The position numbers and the translations under genes were made by a program. From Massilia agrisoli (GTDB lineage Bacteria; Pseudomonadota; Gammaproteobacteria; Burkholderiales; Burkholderiaceae_D), in contig NZ_JAJHPV010000014.1 in the NCBI RefSeq assembly GCF_020831365.1, positions 391,630 through 455,629 on the forward strand: a DNA stretch of 64,000 nt. Reading direction: 5' to 3'. Within the stretch, counting starts at the first letter, position 1. The number at the start of each line of letters is the position of its first letter. The notes under the pieces are model-generated. The model saw nothing but the letters and a program-made list of their open reading frames with translations, was not told the DNA's origin and ran no database searches. Shown here piece by piece: positions 8,768 to 17,236 of this stretch.

Positions 8768-10042
8768 ATGGCAATTGCTTGCGGAGTCGACTTCGGCACC
8801 TCCAACTCCACCGTCGGCTGGATTGGCGAGCGTGCGGGCGCGCAGCCTGCCGGACTGGCGTCGGCGCTGCTGACCCTGGAAGACGGCAAGCCAACCTTGC
8901 CGTCGGTGGTCTTTTTTAACGCCGAGGACGAAGAGGTCAGCTACGGCCGCGCCGCGCTGGCCGGCTACCTGGCAGGTTATGAAGGCCGCCTGATGCGCTC
9001 GCTCAAGAGCCTGCTCGGCACCAGCCTGATCGACGGCCAGACCGAAGTGGCGGGGCGCTCGCTGCCGTTCCGCTTGCTGCTGGCCCAGTTCATCGGCGAG
9101 GTCAAGCGCCGCGCCGAGCAGGCGGCAGGCCGCGAATTCACCTGCGCCGTGTTCGGTCGCCCGGTGTATTTCATCGATGACAACACCGCCGCCGACCAGT
9201 TGGCCGAAGACACGCTGGCCGAGGTGGCGCGTTCGGTGGGCTTCCAGCACATTGCTTTCCAGTACGAGCCAATCGCCGCCGCTTTCGATTATGAATCGCA
9301 GATCAGCCAGGAAGAACTGGTGCTGATCGCCGACATTGGCGGCGGTACCTCGGACTTCTCGCTGGTCCGGCTGTCGCCGCAGCGCGCGCTCAAGGCCGAC
9401 CGCCGCGACGACATCCTGGCCACCGGCGGCGTGCACATCGGCGGCACCGACTTCGACAAGTACCTGAGCCTGGATTCGGCGATGCCGCTGCTGGGCTATA
9501 AGAGCCTGCTCAGGAACAACAGCGAAATCCCGTCCAGCTACTACTTCAACCTGGCAACCTGGCACACGATCAACCAGGCCTACACGCGCAAGGCCGCCGC
9601 CCAGCTGGAAGACCTGGTGCGCGACGCGCAAGAACCGGCCCGGCTGGCTCGCCTGCAGAACCTGATCGAAGACCGTTCCGGCCACTGGCTGGCGATGAAG
9701 ATGGAGGAGGGCAAGATCGCGCTGTCCGACGCCGCCACCGCCACCCTCGACCTTGACCGCCTGTCTCCCCCGGACATGTTGACCTTGCAGCGCGACCGTT
9801 TTGAAGCCGCCACCGGACATCTGGTATTGTCTTGCGAGCAGGCCGTCACGCGCATGCTGAACGACGCGGGCGTCGCGCCGGAATCGGTCGACACCGTCTT
9901 CTTCACGGGTGGATCGAGCGGTGTGCCGATGCTGCGCGAGCGGCTTGGCGCGTTGCTGCCAAAAGCGCGCAAGGTCGAAGGCGACCTGTTCGGCAGCATC
10001 GGCGCCGGACTGGCCCTGGATGCAGTACGCAAGTTTGGCTAA
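8768..10042 (+). CDS. yegD: Hsp70 family protein, YegD-like
   Basis: A 424-residue actin-fold ATPase that resembles the nucleotide-binding half of DnaK. It begins MAIACGVDFGTSNSTVGW, the phosphate-1 loop of Hsp70 proteins, and continues with VLIADIGGGTSDFSLVRL (phosphate 2) and VFFTGGSSGVPMLRERLG (adenosine site). There is no room for a substrate-binding lid domain, matching E. coli YegD (~450 residues). The start at 8768 follows AGGAAGGG; the in-frame start at 8705 lacks such a site. Its cellular role is not established in the family. It lies 15 bases upstream of an exonuclease gene and the two are probably co-transcribed. Confidence 0.88.
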   Translation: MAIACGVDFGTSNSTVGWIGERAGAQPAGLASALLTLEDGKPTLPSVVFFNAEDEEVSYGRAALAGYLAGYEGRLMRSLKSLLGTSLIDGQTEVAGRSLPFRLLLAQFIGEVKRRAEQAAGREFTCAVFGRPVYFIDDNTAADQLAEDTLAEVARSVGFQHIAFQYEPIAAAFDYESQISQEELVLIADIGGGTSDFSLVRLSPQRALKADRRDDILATGGVHIGGTDFDKYLSLDSAMPLLGYKSLLRNNSEIPSSYYFNLATWHTINQAYTRKAAAQLEDLVRDAQEPARLARLQNLIEDRSGHWLAMKMEEGKIALSDAATATLDLDRLSPPDMLTLQRDRFEAATGHLVLSCEQAVTRMLNDAGVAPESVDTVFFTGGSSGVPMLRERLGALLPKARKVEGDLFGSIGAGLALDAVRKFG

Positions 10043-10057
10043 ACGTTTGGATACGCG

Positions 10058-10699
10058 ATGATACAAAAACCGATCGTCATGATCGACTTCGAGACCACCG
10101 GGCTGTCGCCGGCCATGGGCGACCGGGTGACCGAAGTGGCGGCCCTGCGCATCGTCGGCGGCCGGGTTACCGAGCGTTACGTGTCCCTGATCAACTGCGG
10201 CGCGCGCATTCCATCGTTCATCACCGCGCTCACCGGGATCAGCCAGGACATGGTGGACAGTGCGCCGCCGGTCTCGCGCATCATTCCCGAGCTCCTCGAT
10301 TTCATCGGCACCGACATGCTGTCGGCGCATAACGCCAGTTTCGACGAAAAATTCCTGAAGGCGGAAAGTGAACGGCTGGGGCTGGCCACCGCGCACGCCG
10401 GGCTGGTCTGCTCGCTGAAGCTGTCGCGCCGCATCTTCCCCGGCATGCCGAGCTACAAGCTTGGCCAGCTGTCGGGCCAGCTCGGCATCCGCTTCCGCAG
10501 CGCCGCCCACCGCGCCGAGTCCGATGCCGAAGTGGCGGCCGAAGTGCTGAGCCACATTGGCAGCCATCTCGGCGCCACTTACCGCCTGCCGTCGGTCGAA
10601 CCGCAGCTGCTGGTGTCGGTCAACAAGCTTGCCGCCGCCAAGGTCCCAGCCTACCTGCATAAATACGCGCAGGAGAATACGGTTCCCCAAGTAGCCTGA
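10058..10699 (+). CDS. DnaQ-like DEDDh 3'-5' exonuclease
   Basis: A 213-residue exonuclease of the DEDDh group. The catalytic residues are visible in three motifs: Exo I DFETTG (D10, E12), Exo II HNASFDEKF (D96) and Exo III HRAESDAEVA (H151, D156). This group includes the proofreading subunit DnaQ and PolC-type exonucleases. The protein is a little shorter than DnaQ (~240) and lacks an obvious clamp-binding or polymerase-binding tail, so a role in DNA repair or RNA trimming is as likely as proofreading. It follows the YegD-like gene by 15 bases. Confidence 0.85.
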   Translation: MIQKPIVMIDFETTGLSPAMGDRVTEVAALRIVGGRVTERYVSLINCGARIPSFITALTGISQDMVDSAPPVSRIIPELLDFIGTDMLSAHNASFDEKFLKAESERLGLATAHAGLVCSLKLSRRIFPGMPSYKLGQLSGQLGIRFRSAAHRAESDAEVAAEVLSHIGSHLGATYRLPSVEPQLLVSVNKLAAAKVPAYLHKYAQENTVPQVA

Positions 10700-10722
10700 G
10701 TCGCATTACAATGGCGGCAATT

Positions 10723-11064
10723 ATGAGCCGTCAAGTTGTCAATCGCATCCTGCTGTCGCTGTTACTGCTGCTGTCGCAGCAGATGGCGTTCGCGCATGCC
10801 TTGTCGCACTGGACCGGCACCTTGCACAGCGCAAGTGCCGAGCCACACGATTATGACGACAGCAGCCTGTCGTCAGCCGTTGCCCAGGACCAGACGTGCG
10901 ACCACTGCCTGGCCCTGGCCCAGCTGGTTGCGCCGCTGGGCTCGACGCATCGCACCTTCTGCGCCGGCGATAACGCCGCCACCGCCTTCATCTCCACCGA
11001 CACCGGCACGCATTGCGCCCGGGTCGCCTGCGGGTTCAATCCCCGCGCACCGCCCCAAGCCTGA
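10723..11064 (+). CDS. Small exported protein, DUF2946-like
   Basis: A 113-residue protein (117 if the ATG at 10711 is used). The N-terminus is a clear signal or anchor sequence (ILLSLLLLLSQQMAFAHA). The mature part is small, with AHALSHW, a CDHC motif and two further cysteines, a pattern seen in DUF2946-type proteins that often sit beside TonB receptors or copper genes. Metal binding by His and Cys is an inference. It lies 83 bases upstream of a ZnuD-like receptor on the same strand, which supports a link to metal uptake. Confidence 0.55.
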   Translation: MSRQVVNRILLSLLLLLSQQMAFAHALSHWTGTLHSASAEPHDYDDSSLSSAVAQDQTCDHCLALAQLVAPLGSTHRTFCAGDNAATAFISTDTGTHCARVACGFNPRAPPQA

Positions 11065-11147
11065 CAGCACCGCCTTTTCCAAGCTCCTCGCGGCCGTAAT
11101 GGCCCGCTTGGCGTTCGCCTGTCCTATTGTTTTGCTTGAGGTTATCA

Positions 11148-13142
11148 ATGAAATTCCAACGTAAGCTGGCCGCCGCTGCGGTCTTGTCCGCATTGTCCAC
11201 GCTGTCCCACGCCCAGTCCGCGCCGCAAGGCCAGTCCCCGGAGGCGGCGATCCCGAAAGTTGTCGTTACCGCCACCCCGTTCCGTGCCGGCGAAGGCGAC
11301 CAGATCCTGACCCCGGCAAAGATCCTGTCCGGCGACGAGTTGCGCGACAAGGTCGGCAGCTCGCTGGGCGAAACGCTGTCGCAGGAGCTTGGCGTGTCCG
11401 CCTCAGGCTTCGGCCCGGGCGCATCGCGGCCGATCATCCGCGGCCTCGAAGGTTCGCGTGTCAAGATGATGGAAAACGGCATGGCCGTTTCCGACGTGTC
11501 CGGCTTGTCGAACGACCACGCGGTCGCCGCCGAGGGCGCGGTCGCGCGCCAGATTGAAATCCTGCGCGGCCCGGCTGCGCTGCTGTACGGCTCGGGCGCG
11601 ATCGGCGGCCTGGTCAACGTTGTCAACGAACGCATTCCAACGCACCTCGAAGAAAAGCCGGTCGGCCAGGCGGAAGTTCGCTACGGCACGGTCGACGAGT
11701 CGCGCAACGCATCCGGCTCGGTCGATGGATCGGCTGGGGCGATTGGCTTCCACGTCGACGGCAACATCCGCCGCGCGCATGACTATGAAATTCCTGGCCC
11801 GCGCGTGCTGGGCGACGAGGCTTCCGGGCGTGCCCGCCTGGGCGATTCGTTCACCCGCCAGGAAACCGGCGGCGCCGGCGCATCGCTGATCGGCAAGTGG
11901 GGCCATGTGGGCGCTTCGGTGTCGCTGCTGGACAGCCTCTACGGCATTCCAAGCGGCGAGGGCGCGCGCATCGACCAGTCGCAGACCCGCTACGACATCG
12001 ACAGCCTGGTCAACACGCCGTTGCAGGGCTTCGAAAGCTTCAAGTTCAAGCTCGGTTACACCGACTACGAGCACACGGAACTGGATGCCGACAACGAGCC
12101 GGAAACCAGGTTCACCAACCGCTCGCTCGAATCGCGCTGGGAACTGGCCCACAAGCCGGTCGCTGGCTGGCACGGTACGCTGGGCATGCAGACCGAGAAC
12201 ACCCACTTTGCGGCACTGAGCGAACACGAAGAACACACCACGGTGCCGGCTACCCATTCGACCTCGGTGGCGGGCTTTTTGGTGGAAGAGCGTGACTTCG
12301 GCAAGCTGCGCATGAACGCGGGCGTGCGTTTGGAAACCGTCAAGCGCCGTCCGGACGGCATGCAAAAGCGCGAGTTCGACCTGACCTCGTACTCGATCGG
12401 CGGCATGTATCCGGTCATGCCGGGCTACAGCGCCGGCCTGACCTTGTCGGTGGCCCAGCGCGCGCCGGCCACCGAGGAGCTGTATTCGGAAGGCCCGCAC
12501 CACGCTACCGAAACTTTCGACATCGGCAATCCGAACTTCAAGAAAGAAACCTCGCACAACATCGAGCTGACCCTGCAGAAGACCACCGGCCTGCTGCGCT
12601 GGAAGGCCAACCTGTTCGAGAACAAGGTCAAGGACTTCGTCTACGGCCACGTCACCGGCGTACTGGTCGAGGAAGAAGGTGAAGAACTGCGCGAACGCAT
12701 CTTCGAACAGGCCGACGCCCGCATCCGCGGCGCCGAAGCGGAAATCGGCTACAACCAGCAGGGCCAGGGCCTGTCGGCGCGCGCCTTTGCCGACACCTCG
12801 CGCGGCAAGCTCGAGCGTGGCGACAACCTGCCGCTGCAGCCTGCAACGCGGGTCGGCTTCGACATCGGCTACCGCAAGGGCGCGATCCGCAGCGGCCTGT
12901 CGGTGATGCGCGCGCTGGAACAGGATCGCCTGGCCAGCTTCGAGGAAACGGAAACCCCGGCCTACACCCAGGTCGGCGCCAACCTGTCGTACACGCAGAA
13001 ATACCGCAACCACGACCTGACCTGGTTCCTGCTGGCGAAGAACCTGCTGGACGAAGACATCCGCATGTCGACCTCGCTGCTGAAGGACGTGTCGCCCCTC
13101 CCGGGCCGCAATTTCGTGTTCGGCGTACGCACCCGCTTCTAA
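11148..13142 (+). CDS. TonB-dependent outer-membrane receptor, ZnuD-like
   Basis: A 664-residue receptor. The start at 11148 follows GAGG and gives a signal peptide (LAAAAVLSALSTLSHAQ). A TonB box-like VVVTATP follows, then the plug domain (RPIIRGLEGSRVKMMENG, DVSGLSNDHAV, IEILRGPAALLYGSGAIGGLVNVV) and a long beta-barrel ending in aromatic FGVRTRF. The plug and the barrel segment EGPHHATETFDIGNPN resemble the zinc receptor ZnuD and its relatives, and the predicted loop HEEHTTVPATH is rich in His. Zinc or another transition metal is the likely substrate, by analogy. No Zur box was found upstream. Confidence 0.85.
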   Translation: MKFQRKLAAAAVLSALSTLSHAQSAPQGQSPEAAIPKVVVTATPFRAGEGDQILTPAKILSGDELRDKVGSSLGETLSQELGVSASGFGPGASRPIIRGLEGSRVKMMENGMAVSDVSGLSNDHAVAAEGAVARQIEILRGPAALLYGSGAIGGLVNVVNERIPTHLEEKPVGQAEVRYGTVDESRNASGSVDGSAGAIGFHVDGNIRRAHDYEIPGPRVLGDEASGRARLGDSFTRQETGGAGASLIGKWGHVGASVSLLDSLYGIPSGEGARIDQSQTRYDIDSLVNTPLQGFESFKFKLGYTDYEHTELDADNEPETRFTNRSLESRWELAHKPVAGWHGTLGMQTENTHFAALSEHEEHTTVPATHSTSVAGFLVEERDFGKLRMNAGVRLETVKRRPDGMQKREFDLTSYSIGGMYPVMPGYSAGLTLSVAQRAPATEELYSEGPHHATETFDIGNPNFKKETSHNIELTLQKTTGLLRWKANLFENKVKDFVYGHVTGVLVEEEGEELRERIFEQADARIRGAEAEIGYNQQGQGLSARAFADTSRGKLERGDNLPLQPATRVGFDIGYRKGAIRSGLSVMRALEQDRLASFEETETPAYTQVGANLSYTQKYRNHDLTWFLLAKNLLDEDIRMSTSLLKDVSPLPGRNFVFGVRTRF

Positions 13143-13154
13143 GCCGGTGCAATG

Positions 13155-13182
13155 GCAGGAAACGCGCCGAAGCGTTTCCTGC
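13155..13182 (+). repeat. Perfect 11-bp hairpin after the TonB receptor
   Basis: GCAGGAAACGC (13155-13165) is exactly complementary to GCGTTTCCTGC (13172-13182), with a six-base loop. There is no T-tract directly after it, so it may act as an mRNA 3' stabiliser or as the first half of a double terminator. Confidence 0.55.
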
Positions 13183-13189
13183 TGAAATC

Positions 13190-13224
13190 AACCCCGTTGT
13201 GAGAGATCATTCCGGGGTTTTTTT
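13190..13224 (+). terminator. Intrinsic terminator downstream of the TonB receptor
   Basis: AACCCCG (13190-13196) pairs with CGGGGTT (13213-13219) and is followed by a continuous run of T to 13224. The loop is long (16 bases), but the stem plus T-run is a typical rho-independent form. Confidence 0.6.
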
Positions 13225-13380
13225 GCGCCCCCATATCGCGCCACGCCGATAGCACGCTTGTGCACAGTCAAACCGGCGCATCCTTCACGAATTAAGATTT
13301 TATCAATAGTTATCTGTCTTTCCTGGCGCCCGCCGCCGCCCGATCCTGCAAGTTCACGGCCCGCGAGCCGGAGGATGCGA

Positions 13381-14775
13381 ATGAATCGCCAGAATATCTC
13401 CCGCGAGAACTATCAGACCTACGTGTGGTTCAGGCACGCCGCCGAGGCCGGCAACGCCTATGCGCAGTTCAACCTGGGGCTCATGTACAAAAAAGGCGAC
13501 GGCATCGAGCGCGACTACGCGCGCGCCTTCCGCTGGCTGCGCCAGGCCGCGCTGCAAGGGCTGGCGTTCGCGCAGAACCACCTGGGGGCCCTGTACTACA
13601 ACGGGCGCGGGGTGCAAAAAAGCGATGTCGAGGCAGTCTACTGGTTCCGCCATGCCGCCGAACAAGGCGACGCCTCGGCCCAGCAGAACCTGGGGCAAAT
13701 GTATAAAAAAGGGCGCGGCGTCGAGCAAAGCCACGAACTGGCGCTGGCATGGTTCTACCGCGCCGCCGAGCAGGGCGTGGCCAGCGCCCAGAGCCTGCTG
13801 GCCGAGTGCTACCTGTACGGGCGCGGCGCCGCCGTCAACTACCCGCTGGCAATGGCATGGTTCCGCAAGGCCGCGGTGCAAGGCGACGCGATTGCCCAGC
13901 TTCACCTGGGCATGATGTACAAGCGCGGGCTGGGGGTGGAGGCGAGCGCCGCGCAAGCCCTGTGCTGGTTCCGCCAGGCCGCCGCCCAAGGCAACGCCGG
14001 CGCCCAGCGCGAACTGGGCCTCGCCTACGCCGACGGCCTGGGCGTGCGCGCCGACCCGCTGCGCGCCTGCGCCTGGCTGCAACGCGCGGGCGACCAGGGC
14101 GACAAGGAATCGCAATACAAGCTGGGCACGATGCTCGCCAGCGGACAAGGCGTCGAGCGCGACGAGGCGAGGGCGCTGGTCTGGTACCAGCGCGCGGCCG
14201 AGCACGGCCATGTGATGGCCCAGTACAACCTCGGCAGCATGTACGCCAACGGCCGCGGCACCGAACGCGACGAAAGCAAGGCGCTGGAATGGTACCGCCG
14301 CGCCGCCGAGCAGGGGGCGCCCAACGCGCAGTTCAACCTCGGCGTCATTTACGCGACCGGGCAGGGCGTGCCCAAGGACGAAGTGCAGGCCGCCCAGTGG
14401 TACCGCATCGCCGCCGAGCAGGGCGACCCCAGCGCGCAGAACAATCTCGGCGTCATGTACGCCAACGGCCAGGGCGTCCCGCAGGACGACCACATGGCCG
14501 TGTTCTGGTACGGCCAGGCGGCAGAGCAAGGCCATGCGCTGGCCCAGTACAACCTTGGCGGCATGTACGGCAGCGGCCGCGGGGTGGCGCGCGACGCGGT
14601 GCGCCAGTACATGTGGATGCTGCTTGCCGCGGACGCCGGCGACCAGACCGCCAGCGCCAACAAAAGCATCGTGGCGCGCCGCCTCACTCCCGCCGAGATC
14701 GGCTCCGCCCTCGACATGTCGCGCCGTTGGGTGATGGAACACGGCCGCCTGACCCACGTCGAACGGGGCTTGTAA
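13381..14775 (+). CDS. Sel1-repeat (TPR-like) protein
   Basis: A 464-residue solenoid protein with eleven consecutive Sel1-like repeats of 36 residues. Each contains A-Q-x-x-L-G-x-M-Y-x-x-G-x-G-V, for example FNLGLMYKKGDGI, QNLGQMYKKGRGV, NNLGVMYANGQGV and YNLGGMYGSGRGV. The start at 13381 is six bases after GGAGG; the ATG at 13375 directly abuts that site. No signal peptide is seen with this start, so the protein should be cytoplasmic, unlike many secreted Sel1 proteins. The C-terminal ~40 residues are not repeats. It is probably a protein-interaction scaffold; the partner is unknown. Confidence 0.85.
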   Translation: MNRQNISRENYQTYVWFRHAAEAGNAYAQFNLGLMYKKGDGIERDYARAFRWLRQAALQGLAFAQNHLGALYYNGRGVQKSDVEAVYWFRHAAEQGDASAQQNLGQMYKKGRGVEQSHELALAWFYRAAEQGVASAQSLLAECYLYGRGAAVNYPLAMAWFRKAAVQGDAIAQLHLGMMYKRGLGVEASAAQALCWFRQAAAQGNAGAQRELGLAYADGLGVRADPLRACAWLQRAGDQGDKESQYKLGTMLASGQGVERDEARALVWYQRAAEHGHVMAQYNLGSMYANGRGTERDESKALEWYRRAAEQGAPNAQFNLGVIYATGQGVPKDEVQAAQWYRIAAEQGDPSAQNNLGVMYANGQGVPQDDHMAVFWYGQAAEQGHALAQYNLGGMYGSGRGVARDAVRQYMWMLLAADAGDQTASANKSIVARRLTPAEIGSALDMSRRWVMEHGRLTHVERGL

Positions 14776-14906
14776 GTACGCGGCACGCATCATTTCCACA
14801 TCCGCCGCCGGTGCAAGCCCGGAGGTCGCCAGCAGCATCATTTCGCGTTATCATCTTGTCGGCAATTCCCAGCCTCACGACTCTTCACCGAAAGATGCCA
14901 ATACCT

Positions 14907-17069
14907 ATGCAAATGAGACATGCATCCATTCTCGTCGGCCTGCTCGCCACACTCGGCGCACCGGCCATGGCGCAAGTATGCGCCCCTGCAGGCGCTACCA
15001 TCGCCTACCCGGCCAGCAAAAAGGTCGACCAGCAGGACAACTACCACGGCACCACGATTGCCGACCCGTACCGCTGGCTGGAAGATGCCAACAGCGCCGA
15101 GACCAAGGAGTGGGTCGATGCGCAAAACAAGGTCACCCAAGCCTACCTCGGCCAGATCCCCGAGCGCGAAAACATCCGCCAGCGCCTGACCAAGCTGTGG
15201 AATTACGAACGCTTCAGCGTGCCGTACAAGGAAGGCGGCCGCTACTTCTACACCCGCAACGACGGCCTGCAGCCGCAGTCGGTGCTCTACACCATGAAAA
15301 CCCTGGGCGACACGCCACGCGTGCTGCTCGACCCGAACACCCTCGCGGCCGACGGCACCGTCGCGCTGGCAGGCGCCGCGGTCAGCCCTGACGGCAAGCT
15401 GCTCGCCTATGGCACCGCCGCGTCCGGTTCCGACTGGAACGAATGGAAAGTGCGCGACATCGAGACCGGCAAGGATTTGACGGACCACCTCAAGTGGGTC
15501 AAGTTCTCTGCCACCGCATGGACCAAGGACGGCAAGGGCTTCTTCTACAGCCGCTACGACGAGCCGAAAGAAGCGACCAAGCTGGCTGACGTCAACTACT
15601 TCCAGAAGCTGTACTACCACAAGGTTGGCACGCCGCAGAGCGCCGACACCCTGGTGTACGACCGCCCTGACCAGAAGGAATGGGGCTTCCGCGCGGAAGT
15701 CACCGATGACGGCAAATACCTCTTGATCACCGCGACCAAGGGCACCGCGCCGAAGTACCGCGTGTTCTACAAGGACCTGAGCCGCGCCGACGCGAAGGTG
15801 GTCGCACTGGTCGATGAGTTCGAAGCATCGTACGACTTCATCGACAACGACGGTCCGGTGATGTACTTCGCCACCGACAAGAACGCGCCGCGCAAGCGCA
15901 TCGTCGCGATCGATGTACGCAAGCCGGCTGAAGCGAACTGGAAGCAGATCGTTCCGGAATCGAAAGAAACCTTGATGGGCGCCAGCCTGCTGAACAACCA
16001 GCTGGTGACCGAATACCTGGCCGACGCGCGCAGCATGGTCAAGGTCTTCGACCTCAAGGGCAAGGCCGTGCGCGAGATCGCGCTGCCAGGCATCGGCTCG
16101 GTATCGGGCTTCAACGGCAAGCGCAAGGACAGCGAGACCTTCTACTCGTTCACCGGCTTCACCAACCCGACCACCATCTACCGCCTCGACCTGAAGAACG
16201 GCAAGAGCACGGTATTCCGCCAGCCGAAAGTCGACTTCGACCCAAGCCAGTACGAAACGCGCCAGCAGTTCTACACCAGCCGCGACGGCACCAAGGTGCC
16301 GATGTTCATCGTGTCCAAGAAGGGCCTGAAGATGGACGGCAGCAACCCGACCTACCTGTACGGCTACGGCGGCTTCAACATCTCGCTGACCCCGACCTTC
16401 TCTCCAGCCAACCTGGCCTGGATGGAAATGGGCGGCGTGTATGTGGTTGCCAACCTGCGCGGCGGTGGTGAATACGGCGAGCAATGGCACGTGGCGGGCA
16501 CCAAGCTGCAAAAGCAGAACGTGTTTGACGACTTCATCGGCGCGGCTGAATGGCTGATCGCCAACAAAGTCACCTCGCCATCGAAGCTGGCGATTGGCGG
16601 CGGCAGCAACGGCGGCCTGCTGGTTGGCGCGGCGATGACGCAGCGTCCCGAACTGTTCGGCGCGGCGATCCCGCAGGTCGGCGTGATGGACATGCTGCGC
16701 TTCCACAAGTTCACGATCGGCTGGGCCTGGACCTCGGACTACGGCTCATCGGAAAACCCGGACGAGTTCAAGGCGCTGGTCAAGTACTCGCCGCTGCATA
16801 ACCTGAAGGCGGGCAGCTGCTACCCGGCGACGATGGTCACCACCGCTGACCACGACGACCGCGTTGTGCCTGCGCACAGCTTCAAGTTTGCTGCTGCCGC
16901 CCAGGCTGCGCAAGCTGGCGGCGCACCGATCCTGATCCGCATCGACACCAAAGCCGGCCACGGCGCAGGCAAGCCGACGGCGAAAGTGATTGAAGAAGTC
17001 GCGGACCGCTGGGGCTTCCTGTCGCGCGCGCTGAAGATCAGCGAACCGGCGAAAGTCGCTGCGAAGTAA
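14907..17069 (+). CDS. Exported prolyl oligopeptidase (S9A family)
   Basis: About 720 residues from the start at 14907 (in-frame ATGs at 14895 and 14913 are alternatives). A signal peptide (HASILVGLLATLGAPAMAQ) is followed by PYRWLEDANSAETKEWV, which opens the S9A family, then a beta-propeller domain, and a C-terminal alpha/beta hydrolase. The catalytic triad is visible: Ser in GGGSNGGLLVG (about residue 566), Asp in DHDDRVVP (about 648) and His in AGHGAG (about 684). It cleaves short peptides after proline and should act in the periplasm. The frame is open far upstream through the Sel1 gene, but that extension is a shadow of the Sel1 coding sequence. Confidence 0.92.
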   Translation: MQMRHASILVGLLATLGAPAMAQVCAPAGATIAYPASKKVDQQDNYHGTTIADPYRWLEDANSAETKEWVDAQNKVTQAYLGQIPERENIRQRLTKLWNYERFSVPYKEGGRYFYTRNDGLQPQSVLYTMKTLGDTPRVLLDPNTLAADGTVALAGAAVSPDGKLLAYGTAASGSDWNEWKVRDIETGKDLTDHLKWVKFSATAWTKDGKGFFYSRYDEPKEATKLADVNYFQKLYYHKVGTPQSADTLVYDRPDQKEWGFRAEVTDDGKYLLITATKGTAPKYRVFYKDLSRADAKVVALVDEFEASYDFIDNDGPVMYFATDKNAPRKRIVAIDVRKPAEANWKQIVPESKETLMGASLLNNQLVTEYLADARSMVKVFDLKGKAVREIALPGIGSVSGFNGKRKDSETFYSFTGFTNPTTIYRLDLKNGKSTVFRQPKVDFDPSQYETRQQFYTSRDGTKVPMFIVSKKGLKMDGSNPTYLYGYGGFNISLTPTFSPANLAWMEMGGVYVVANLRGGGEYGEQWHVAGTKLQKQNVFDDFIGAAEWLIANKVTSPSKLAIGGGSNGGLLVGAAMTQRPELFGAAIPQVGVMDMLRFHKFTIGWAWTSDYGSSENPDEFKALVKYSPLHNLKAGSCYPATMVTTADHDDRVVPAHSFKFAAAAQAAQAGGAPILIRIDTKAGHGAGKPTAKVIEEVADRWGFLSRALKISEPAKVAAK

Positions 17070-17087
17070 TTAGCAACGCACCACATG

Positions 17088-17122
17088 AAAAAGCGCACGC
17101 GGCCCGGCCCGTGCGCTTTTTT
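17088..17122 (+). terminator. Intrinsic terminator after the prolyl oligopeptidase gene
   Basis: AAAAAGCGCACG (17088-17099) pairs with CGTGCGCTTTTTT (17110-17122) around a ten-base GC-rich loop. The stem is strong and ends in a T-run, a classic rho-independent terminator. Confidence 0.85.
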
Positions 17123-17236
17123 ATTTACTGAAATTCTGGGCAGGGCCAGTGTATATTCATGGTCCCGCGGCGATTGTCCGCGTACGGCGAAGGCTGTACG
17201 TACGGGGCGCGCCGGCTTACCGTTTAGAGGACCTGA

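Noticed and set aside
8675..10690. Long minus-strand ORF (671 codons) opposite the YegD and exonuclease genes
   Set aside because: It is antisense to two genes with clear motifs, has low-complexity His/Gln/Arg-rich translation and no family pattern. It is a typical shadow in high-GC DNA.
13381..14775. Regular repeats in the Sel1 gene as a CRISPR-like or satellite array
   Set aside because: The ~108-bp period matches 36 codons of coding Sel1 repeats, the units diverge at the DNA level, and there are no spacers.
13749..14906. Open frame upstream of the prolyl oligopeptidase start, through the Sel1 gene
   Set aside because: The translation is Arg/Gly/Pro-rich low complexity and only reflects the +1-type shadow of the Sel1 repeats. 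The signal peptide marks the true start near 14895-14913.
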